A stretch of 27,878 nt of DNA from DATNPH01 sp036703315 (GTDB lineage Bacteria; Cyanobacteriota; Cyanobacteriia; Cyanobacteriales; Coleofasciculaceae). Below, in pieces: positions 22,371 through 27,878 of the stretch. The notes beneath the pieces are model-generated. The model was not told where the DNA came from, ran no database searches, and was given only the letters and a program-made list of their open reading frames with translations. Each line of letters begins with the position of its first letter. Position 1 is the stretch's first letter. The stretch is from contig DATNPH010000171.1 of assembly GCA_036703315.1 (NCBI GenBank), positions 1-27,878 on the forward strand, given 5' to 3'. The position numbers were made by a program, and so were the translations under genes.

Positions 22371-22678
22371 TGTTCAGGGCTGTGCCTCCTACCCTGAGCC
22401 CCTTACAGCTTCTTTTATCGTGATACTAGCAATTAGAACCAGACGGCATGTGTTTTAACTGACTGGCGATAAGGAACTCTTGTTTTCTAGCTTTCAAGTA
22501 AGCAACTTCGGCTGGTGAAATTGTTAAAACAGAAAGCCAAACTACTTAGGAAAAAGAAAAAAGGAGGGATAAACAAGACGGTCTAGCTGAAGCTGTAAGC
22601 ATCTGTAAACCTAACTGGATTTTCTTTTGAATAATTTTGCGTGAACCAGGTAACCTTACCTGGTTCACTAAGTTTTTG
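22371..22678 (+). ncRNA. possible small RNA between a promoter and a terminator
   Basis: TTGATG followed by an AATAAAT-type -10 around 22364-22370 could start a transcript near 22374. About 300 bases later comes the intrinsic terminator at 22641-22677. The interior has no coding frame. The first part can fold: CAGGG/CCCTG around a 13-base loop (about 22376-22398). I do not recognise it as 6S, tmRNA, RNase P, SRP or Yfr RNA. The alternative is a long 3' untranslated region of the hydroxylase mRNA. Confidence 0.3.
22641..22677 (+). terminator. intrinsic terminator
   Basis: GTGAACCAGGTAA (22641-22653) and TTACCTGGTTCAC (22656-22668) form a 13-bp perfect stem with only two bases between; in RNA the loop would open a few pairs. 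TAAGTTTTT follows on the + strand. It is 410 bases past the nearest + gene. Confidence 0.7.
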
Positions 22679-22763
22679 GAGACACTCGGCGATAATCGAT
22701 TACCGAATCCGCTCTTATAGCTCCCTTTTCTTTTCTAGTTGTATTTAGTCGGTTTATTTAGTC

Positions 22764-22818
22764 GTAGAGACGTTCCACCGATTTGCGAAGCATGGTGCGA
22801 AACAGTAAACGTCTCTAC
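22764..22818. repeat. GTAGAGACGTT inverted-repeat element
   Basis: GTAGAGACGTT (22764-22774) and AACGTCTCTAC (22808-22818) are exact inverted copies enclosing 33 bases. Parts of the interior (CCACC/GGTG) can extend the stem. It ends five bases from the mtnA stop and so would form a hairpin at the end of the mtnA mRNA. Elements with these arms are familiar small palindromic repeats in cyanobacteria. Confidence 0.7.
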
Positions 22819-22822
22819 AAAG

Positions 22823-23884
22823 TTATGCAGGTTGCTTAAGCTGGAACTTTTGCAACTCACTCGGCGCAACCACACCCTTTTCGGTAATAATTCCCGTGAT
22901 TAACTCAGCTGGTGTGACATCAAATGCTGGGTTGTAGAACTCCACTCCTGGTGGACAAATAACAGTCTCACCAATTTGATAAATTTCTGCCGGGTGGCGC
23001 TCTTCAATCGGGATTTTGCTGCCGCTAGATAACTCGAAGTCAATGGTAGAAAGGGGAGCCGCAACAAAGAAAGGAACATTGTGAGCCTTGGCAACGATCG
23101 CTAAACTATAGGTACCAATTTTGTTCGCGGTATCTCCATTTGCCGCAATTCGGTCAGCTCCCACGATCACAGCATCAACTAGCCCCTGTTTCATACAGTG
23201 AGCTGCCATGCTATCGGTAATTACACTAACAGGTATCCCTTCTTGCACGCATTCCCAGGAAGTCAGTTTGGCACCTTGTAAACGGGGACGAGTTTCGTCA
23301 GCGTAGACTCTTGCTAGTCGCCCTTCCCGCCACGCGGAACGCACTACACCCAAGGCCGTACCATACCCAGCCGTTGCCAGCGATCCAGTATTGCAGTGAG
23401 TCAGAATACACAGCTGATGAGGGTGTTTTGGCAAAGCTTCCAATCCGTTATCGCCAATTGCTTGACAAGTTTGTAAGTCTTCGACCTGAATCGCCTGAGC
23501 CGTTCGTAGCAAAGCTGCCTTCAGCTGTTCTACTGAACCGACTGTTTCATAGGCTGTCTTCAGCATGCGTCCGATCGCCCAAAATAAATTAACAGCCGTA
23601 GGACGAGTTTGCCGCAACATCTGGGCAACGTCCTCTAGCTGTCTTAAAAAGGCATCGCAATCGTCTGTCTGAATCTCTCGTGCCCCTAGGTACATCCCGT
23701 AAGCCGCTGCCACACCAATTGCCGGTGCTCCCCGAACAATCATTGTTTTGATTGCCCTTGCCATATCATCACAGCGACTAATTTCTACAACGGCATACTC
23801 AGTTGGTAAGCGAGTTTGGTCAATCAGTGAAACATGATTATCATGCCAGATAATCGGATAAACCTGAGTTTTAGGAAGATTCAT
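22823..23884 (-). CDS. mtnA: S-methyl-5-thioribose-1-phosphate isomerase
   Basis: 353 residues, normal length. It converts methylthioribose 1-phosphate to methylthioribulose 1-phosphate in the methionine salvage pathway. The family signatures are clear: MIVRGAPAIGVAAAYGM, ILTHCNTGSLATAGYGTALGV with catalytic Cys164, VYADETRPRLQGAKLTSWE and VIVGADRIAANGDTANKIGTY with catalytic Asp244, then APLSTIDFELSSG and NPAFDVTPAELITGIITEKG. The last motifs are shared with eIF2B-alpha-like proteins, but the Cys/Asp pair and the overall length identify the isomerase. The start is ATG 23884 without a clear ribosome binding site. A small coding-like stretch ends 21 bases upstream; no other salvage gene is nearby. 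Confidence 0.95.
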   Translation of the reverse strand: MNLPKTQVYPIIWHDNHVSLIDQTRLPTEYAVVEISRCDDMARAIKTMIVRGAPAIGVAAAYGMYLGAREIQTDDCDAFLRQLEDVAQMLRQTRPTAVNLFWAIGRMLKTAYETVGSVEQLKAALLRTAQAIQVEDLQTCQAIGDNGLEALPKHPHQLCILTHCNTGSLATAGYGTALGVVRSAWREGRLARVYADETRPRLQGAKLTSWECVQEGIPVSVITDSMAAHCMKQGLVDAVIVGADRIAANGDTANKIGTYSLAIVAKAHNVPFFVAAPLSTIDFELSSGSKIPIEERHPAEIYQIGETVICPPGVEFYNPAFDVTPAELITGIITEKGVVAPSELQKFQLKQPA

Positions 23885-23905
23885 AGCATTTAGTATTAAT
23901 ACAGC

Positions 23906-24034
23906 TTAATAATATTTTGCACGAAGAACTTCGACAAGTTCTGGTATTTTTTCTGAGGCTGTTCCTTTGAGGACGGTAAAACCGTTCAGGGCATGGTAAA
24001 AGGGATTCGGAATTTTGTGCAGATGCAAAGTAGA
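23906..24034 (-). pseudogene. short coding-like remnant upstream of mtnA
   Basis: Between an in-frame TGA (24035-24037) and the TAA at 23906-23908 the - strand reads STLHLHKIPNPFYHALNGF, then TVLKGTASEKIPELVEVLR, then AKYY. This has normal amino acid composition and an amphipathic C-terminal helix. The only start is a TTG (24026-24028), giving 40 residues. A different frame just upstream (from an ATG near 24100) also reads well: MQQCQPNAAHRAIAKLAKLF. One frameshift near 24035 would join them into a protein of about 63 residues. I take it as a small gene with a frameshift, or the tail of a lost gene. I do not recognise the family. Confidence 0.35.
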
Positions 24035-24287
24035 TCAAAAAGCTTAGCAAGTTTAGCGATCGCTCTATGAGCAGCATTTGGCTGGCACTGTTGCATCTGC
24101 AAAAACACTCTGGCGGAAAAATCAAGCACCAAAGATGGGTTTCCCTGCCACCTCAAGGCGTGCCGACATCCTCAATCCGGTAATTTTGCCAAATCCCGCC
24201 TGCATCTCTAAACGTCGGGATGCCACTGTCTGCCGAAAGCCCTGCGCCACTGAAAACAACAATCTTCCTGAGTGGATACAAAACGAA

Positions 24288-24405
24288 TTTTTTAACGCCG
24301 AAGAACACCAAGCTAATCACTTAAGGTAATAGATGGCAAGGAAAAATACAGTAGTTTTGCACAACTGCCTTTTTTGCCTACCTTGCCGTCCTCGGCGTTA
24401 AAAAA
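24288..24405. repeat. long inverted-repeat element at the 3' end of dxs
   Basis: TTTTTTAACGCCGA (24288-24301) and TCGGCGTTAAAAAA (24392-24405) are exact inverted copies. Inside them GGCAAGG (24334-24340) pairs with CCTTGCC (24381-24387). The whole folds into a long interrupted hairpin about 118 bases long, starting 16 bases past the dxs stop. On the - strand the outer arm ends in TTTTTT at both sides, so it could terminate dxs. It may also be a small non-autonomous repeat element. Confidence 0.55.
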
Positions 24406-24420
24406 CCTATCGTTAACTAA

Positions 24421-26331
24421 CTAGCCGCTAACCGCCGAGGGTTGTTGGCTGAAGAATGTTTCTCGCACTCGCTGGGCAATTTGTGAACCCGTCAAACCCA
24501 ATTGAGCCTTAGCTTCATCTGGTTTAGCGTGTTCTACCAACTGATCGGGGACACCGATGCGCTTGACTGGCACCACAACATCATGCTCCATCAGGGCTTC
24601 AGTAACAGCTGAACCAAAACCACCCATAATGCAGCCTTCTTCCAGCGTCACTACCCGACCAATTCGCTTCGCCAGAGGCACAATCAACTCGGTATCGAGG
24701 GGCTTGACAAAGCGGGCATTGACCACTGTCGCTTCAACCCCATGCTCACTAAGCATCTCAGCTGCCTGCATTGCAGGATGAACCATCGAGCCATAGGCAA
24801 CCATTAAGACATCGTCACCACTGCGTAAGATTTCACCCTTACCAATTGGCACGGCTTCCCAACCTTCTTCCATCAGGGGGACACCATAGCCATTGCCGCG
24901 AGGATAGCGCATAGCGATCGGTCCATCGGTATAGTTTATACCGGTAACAACCATTCGCTGTAGTTCAGCTTCATCTTTGGGTGCCATCACTACTATATTG
25001 GGAAGGCAGCGCAGATAGGCAATGTCGTACATACCCTGGTGGGTAGGACCATCATCACCCACAATTCCTGCTCGATCCAGGCAGAAGAAGACAGGTAGGT
25101 GTTGGATACAAACGTCGTGAACGACCTGGTCGTAAGCCCGTTGCAGGAAGGTAGAGTAAATGGCAACAACAGGTCGTATCCCTTCACAGGCTAAGCCAGC
25201 CGATAGGGTAACAGCATGTTGTTCGGCAATGCCAACATCAATGTATTGATTGGGGAGTTTAGCATGGAGTTTGTCTAAGCCGGTACCCGTTGCCATCGCG
25301 GCTGTGATGCCCATAATTTTGGGATTGTTCTCAGCGAGTTTAACTAGGGTGTGGGCAAAGACTTTGGAGTAGGCGGGAGGCTTGGGTTTGCTGGAAGGGA
25401 TGGCTTTGCCAGTAGCCAGGTTGAAAGGGTTTTGAGCATGGTAGCCGACTTGGTCTTTTTCGGCGATCGCATACCCCTTTCCTTTCACCGTCGCCACATG
25501 CACGAGTACAGGACCATCATAAGTGTGGGCGGCTTTGAATGTGGTAATCAAGTCTTCCAGATTATGACCATCTACTGGCCCCATGTAGGTAAAACCTAGT
25601 TCCTCAATCACCGCCCCCACTTTAGGTACGGCTAGGCGCTTCATCCCTTCCTTGACTCGCTCCAACTCAGGGGATAAAGAATCGCCAACAAAGGGAAGAT
25701 GCTTAAATTGTTCTTCTAAATTGTCTTTAAGAAATTGCATCGGCGGACTCAGCCGCACTTTGTTCAGGTAACGGGAAATGGCACCAACGTTGGGGGAAAT
25801 TGACATTTCATTGTCATTTAGCACCACCAGCAGTTTGGTATTAGGCAAATGTCCGGCATGGTTAATCGCTTCTAATGCCATACCGCCTGTAAGAGCACCA
25901 TCGCCAATGATCGCTACTACCTTAAAATTTTCACCCTTGAGGTCTCGTGCTACCGCCATCCCCAATGCAGCAGAAATACTAGTAGAAGCATGACCCGCGC
26001 CAAAGTGATCAAACTTGCTCTCACAACGTTTTAGATAACCGGCAATGCCATCCTTTTGTCGTAGTGTGTGGAATTGGCTGTACCGCCCTGTGATCATCTT
26101 GTGGGGGTAAGCTTGGTGACCAACATCCCAAAGAACTTTATCGCGGTCTAAGTCCAGAGTCTGATATAGGGCTAGCGTCAGTTCCACGACACCTAGCCCC
26201 GGACCCAAGTGACCACCACTGGTCGCGACCGTCTGGAGATGCTTCTCCCGAATTTGACGAGCAATTTGCTCAAGTTGACGAATCGACAAGCCGTGCAGCT
26301 GATTCGGATGAGTAATTTCACTTATATGCAT
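24421..26331 (-). CDS. dxs: 1-deoxy-D-xylulose-5-phosphate synthase
   Basis: 636 residues, the usual length. It joins pyruvate and glyceraldehyde 3-phosphate with thiamine diphosphate, the first step of the MEP pathway that supplies carotenoids, phytol and quinone tails in cyanobacteria. Visible motifs: TSGGHLGPGLGVVE with His41, FDHFGAGHASTSISAALGMAVA, the cofactor/metal motif IIGDGALTGGMALEAINHAG...LNDNEMS (Gly-Asp-Gly 143-145, Asn172), VDVGIAEQHAV-type IDVGIAEQHAVTLSAGLA with catalytic Glu370, and DRAGIVGDDGPTHQGMYDIAYLR. The C-terminal transketolase domain (VTLEEGCIMGGFGSAV) is complete. ATG 26331 is the start. An 8-bp inverted repeat lies 106 bases upstream. Confidence 0.97.
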   Translation of the reverse strand: MHISEITHPNQLHGLSIRQLEQIARQIREKHLQTVATSGGHLGPGLGVVELTLALYQTLDLDRDKVLWDVGHQAYPHKMITGRYSQFHTLRQKDGIAGYLKRCESKFDHFGAGHASTSISAALGMAVARDLKGENFKVVAIIGDGALTGGMALEAINHAGHLPNTKLLVVLNDNEMSISPNVGAISRYLNKVRLSPPMQFLKDNLEEQFKHLPFVGDSLSPELERVKEGMKRLAVPKVGAVIEELGFTYMGPVDGHNLEDLITTFKAAHTYDGPVLVHVATVKGKGYAIAEKDQVGYHAQNPFNLATGKAIPSSKPKPPAYSKVFAHTLVKLAENNPKIMGITAAMATGTGLDKLHAKLPNQYIDVGIAEQHAVTLSAGLACEGIRPVVAIYSTFLQRAYDQVVHDVCIQHLPVFFCLDRAGIVGDDGPTHQGMYDIAYLRCLPNIVVMAPKDEAELQRMVVTGINYTDGPIAMRYPRGNGYGVPLMEEGWEAVPIGKGEILRSGDDVLMVAYGSMVHPAMQAAEMLSEHGVEATVVNARFVKPLDTELIVPLAKRIGRVVTLEEGCIMGGFGSAVTEALMEHDVVVPVKRIGVPDQLVEHAKPDEAKAQLGLTGSQIAQRVRETFFSQQPSAVSG

Positions 26332-26436
26332 ACGGGCGTATCTTTAGAGTTGCTACTGAATTTTTTAGGTATCCCTTTCACACTCTAAAGTATCTAATAA
26401 TTTGACCCTTTCAAAATCAAGCGGCATGAATCTCTA

Positions 26437-26457
26437 GTCAAGTGTCCTTCACTTGAC
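26437..26457. promoter_or_regulatory. inverted repeat upstream of dxs
   Basis: GTCAAGTG-tcctt-CACTTGAC is a perfect 8-bp inverted repeat with a 5-base spacer, centred about 115 bases before the dxs start. Size and symmetry suit the binding site of a dimeric regulator, or a leader hairpin. No regulator gene is adjacent. Confidence 0.4.
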
Positions 26458-26549
26458 CTGCTCTAACGTAAGCTGTTTGCTAAAAGTGACTCTGCCTGGG
26501 ACTTGACAGACCTAGTTAAGAATTACAGTTAAGTCTTGCACTTTCGGCA

Positions 26550-26577
26550 GTAGGGGCACAAATAATTGCACCCCTAC
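26550..26577. repeat. GTAGGGG hairpin after the ferritin-like gene
   Basis: GTAGGGG (26550-26556) pairs with CCCCTAC (26571-26577); the interior is GCA-type and AT-rich. This matches a common cyanobacterial palindromic repeat (gtaggggcac...gtgcccctac). It lies 49 bases past the stop of the small gene at 26626-26859 and may end its transcript. Confidence 0.55.
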
Positions 26578-26625
26578 AAAACGGGTTGCCAAACTGGTTA
26601 TCTCCCGAATTAGACGATTAACCTT

Positions 26626-26859
26626 CTACATCTTCCCTTTTTGCATCACTTCTTGAAGGTGTTGGCGAAGTTCCTGTGCATGCTGCATATCTTCCTGCTG
26701 CAACTTCCGGAAAAGTTCTACACAGGGTTGAGAGTCACTGCTTTGGGCATCTTCTATGTATTTGTCGTAAGCTTTGAGCGCTTCCGACTTATTTTGCAAC
26801 ACTGTGAGCAAGTCATACTCAAGGTTACTGACTGCTTGTGTACTTCCTGTGCTAACCAT
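26626..26859 (-). CDS. small helical, ferritin/rubrerythrin-like protein
   Basis: The frame is open from 26898, but ATG 26859 (MVSTGSTQAV) has GGAGG about nine bases before it and is the better start, giving 77 residues. The product is two long helices: NLEYDLLTVLQNKSEALKAYDKYIEDAQ and CVELFRKLQQEDMQHAQELRQHLQEVM. The second holds an E-x-x-x-H pattern (EDMQHAQEL) like half of a ferritin-like four-helix bundle, so a dimer could complete the bundle. Whether it binds metal is unknown, since the first helix shows only scattered Glu. It has no signal peptide. It lies between two intergenic hairpins and looks like a single-gene unit. Confidence 0.7.
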   Translation of the reverse strand: MVSTGSTQAVSNLEYDLLTVLQNKSEALKAYDKYIEDAQSSDSQPCVELFRKLQQEDMQHAQELRQHLQEVMQKGKM

Positions 26860-26998
26860 AAATTCGTCCTCCGAATACTTTATGAACCTAAATAACATTA
26901 GATTTATCAGAGGAAAGCAATTCCTCTATCTAAAAGTGGATAAACTAATGAGTTAAGTAATGGAGTCTATTGGTTAAGTTCTTCTACTTTAGTTTGCA

Positions 26999-27022
26999 CA
27001 AAAAAAGCGAATCTCAGTTCGC
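26999..27022 (-). terminator. intrinsic terminator of the small gene at 27120-27338
   Basis: On the - strand GCGAA-ctgaga-TTCGC (27007-27022) is followed directly by seven T (27000-27006 read as A on +). The stem is short but clean, and the position, about 100 bases past the stop of the gene at 27120, is suitable. Confidence 0.7.
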
Positions 27023-27119
27023 CAATTTTGTATAGTAAAGGAATATAGTTTTCGTTAGATTGAATACTTGTCTTCATGTAGATAATTACAACCACAGATG
27101 AAGGCAACTAAGGAATGAA

Positions 27120-27338
27120 TTATTGACCAGATTGTTCAACTAACTTCTTTAGCCGCAAATAGGCTTGCTCTGGCGTGAGAGGGGAACCTTCCTTTTCATC
27201 AGGAATATAGAACTGCTGGCTATCAGCAAAGTAACGCACAACTAAACTGGGAATCAGTCCTAAATCCATTGCTTTTTTCCCAAGTTCTACTGCTGTTTCT
27301 GACAGGGTAAATTCATCATGAAACGGAGCCTTACTCAT
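27120..27338 (-). CDS. small conserved-looking protein, function unknown
   Basis: A longer frame reaches 27434, but ATG 27338 (MSKAPFHDEFTLSE) has AGGAGA about eight bases before it and is the likely start, giving 72 residues. The upstream extension overlaps the promoter region and does not look like protein. The body reads LSETAVELGKKAMDLGLIPSLVVRYFADSQQFYIP, then PLTPEQAYLRLKKLVEQSG: a helix, a short strand pair and a final helix. It is soluble, with no cysteines or membrane segment. I do not recognise a family. It has its own terminator and a long leader with three inverted repeats, so it appears to be an independently regulated gene. Confidence 0.7.
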   Translation of the reverse strand: MSKAPFHDEFTLSETAVELGKKAMDLGLIPSLVVRYFADSQQFYIPDEKEGSPLTPEQAYLRLKKLVEQSGQ

Positions 27339-27878
27339 CGTTCTTATCTCCTGATAATTCAGATTGTTGTTCTGGATACACACCTGACTAGGAGTGATAT
27401 CAAGCCTGTTACTTTTCCCACTATAGCGGTGCAATTAATTGTGTTCTTCCTGACGGTCTATAGGGTTAGTGGAACAGAGCCTCACTTTCACTACTTCGGC
27501 TAGGGTAAACATTGGTTTAGCCTAGTTGCTTTGCCGTGAGCTAGCAATTAACAAGACTTGCTACTTCTTATAAATCTTGGACATAATACTGATTATATAC
27601 ATCAGCATAGACTAAAAGTTCTTTTAGCCTAATCGCGATCGCCTACCTTGAACCTCTATCTATAGACATTCATTTATGTCTGTATCTTGAATTACTAAAT
27701 TGCTAAGGCTATCAGCCAAATCATTTACTCAGCAATAAGTAATAATTGTTGGACAAGACGATTGTTAATAAGTCATTGATACGCTTTAGGTTCTCAGATG
27801 TGTAACTTGAGACGAGATAGACCCAGCAATCGCGGCTAGAAAACATCTTCCTAAAGTAACATTCTATTTTTCGGACTC
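27339..27878. other. upstream region with three inverted repeats, window end
   Basis: 540 bases without a supportable gene. It holds CTAGGgTAAAC-attg-GTTTAgCCTAG (27500-27525, one mismatch), CTAAAAG-tt-CTTTTAG (27613-27628) and AGACAT-tcattt-ATGTCT (27664-27681), plus one HIP1 octamer near 27635. A TATAAT occurs on the - strand near 27592, but I see no good -35. It should contain the promoter of the small gene at 27120. Confidence 0.5.
27500..27525. promoter_or_regulatory. 26-base near-palindrome upstream of the small gene
   Basis: CTAGG-g-TAAAC and GTTTA-g-CCTAG are inverted arms of 11 bases with one G/G mismatch around ATTG. It lies 162 bases before the start codon. It could be an operator for a dimeric regulator or a leader stem; both readings are inference. 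Confidence 0.4.

Larger units (their letters stand above)
22231..22822. other. long non-coding region between the hydroxylase and mtnA
   Basis: About 590 bases with no open frame I can support. It holds a possible + promoter (about 22343-22370), a strong hairpin with T run on + (22641-22677), and a GTAGAGACGTT inverted repeat (22764-22818) ending at the mtnA stop. The promoter-terminator pair suggests a short non-coding transcript. Confidence 0.5.
23885..24420. other. intergenic region between mtnA and dxs
   Basis: About 540 bases. It contains a short coding-like stretch on - (23906-24034), one HIP1 octamer near 24057, and a long inverted-repeat structure (24288-24405) next to the dxs stop. 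I see no RNA gene and no SAM-riboswitch-like sequence upstream of mtnA. Confidence 0.5.

Noticed and set aside
23871..24125. 84-residue - frame overlapping the mtnA start
   Set aside because: Cys/Ser-rich sequence overlapping mtnA; a different frame in the same place reads far more like protein.
24078..24329. 83-residue + frame between mtnA and dxs
   Set aside because: Its end is encoded by the long inverted repeat and its composition is not protein-like; no ribosome binding site.
1..27878. CRISPR array, transposase, integrase or phage genes
   Set aside because: No regularly spaced direct repeats and no protein motifs of these classes were seen on either strand.

Overview
The window is chromosomal DNA of a cyanobacterium. 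Evidence: the palindrome GCGATCGC (HIP1) recurs throughout, in genes and between them (for example 955-962 and 5313-5320). The gene set is also typical: the circadian kinase SasA, a DUF760 protein, a group 2 sigma-70 factor with near-invariant cyanobacterial core regions, a GH57 branching enzyme, and hybrid GAF/PAS kinases with GGDEF-EAL response regulators. The many small palindromic repeats between genes suggest a large, repeat-rich genome, such as a filamentous form. The species cannot be named from this sequence. I see no rRNA, tRNA, CRISPR array, transposase or prophage.

Layout. 1-359: 3' end of a TPR protein. 389-1628: a small accessory-looking block, with a ribbon-helix-helix-like gene that seems frameshifted, three CACGTG palindromes in its upstream region, and two unrecognised genes reading away on +. 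1637-3978 (-): a GH57 glucan branching enzyme followed after 5 bases by a Tiki/EreA-type protein. 4274-5488 (+): sasA. 5514-8432 (-): mutY, a DUF760 gene and a group 2 sigma factor. 9139-10926 (+): a histidine phosphatase and glucokinase. 11099-11866 (-): yebC.

12355-19360 (-) is a 7 kb signalling cluster. In transcription order it holds a decayed histidine kinase, a single-domain receiver, a large GAF/PAS histidine kinase, a receiver-GGDEF-EAL protein, and a receiver-ATPase protein whose phospho-acceptor histidine is replaced by isoleucine. The three receivers are close paralogues. One enzyme domain (GGDEF) and one phosphotransfer site (H-box) are degenerate, while the EAL site and one complete kinase are intact. 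The likely flow is from the large kinase to the receivers, with c-di-GMP hydrolysis as one output. This is inferred from gene order and motifs only.

19455-22230 (+): an orphan sugar-type ABC substrate-binding lipoprotein and a UbiH-like FAD hydroxylase. 22823-26331 (-): mtnA (methionine salvage) and dxs (MEP isoprenoid pathway). 26626-27338 (-): two small genes, one ferritin-like and one unrecognised, the second with a clear terminator.

The most unusual material is the signalling cluster with its decayed parts, an in-frame insertion of intergenic-type DNA in the main kinase, a 34-base perfect palindrome, a possible small RNA at about 22370-22680, and a small coding-like stretch upstream of mtnA. 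I do not see a clearly new defence or biosynthetic system.
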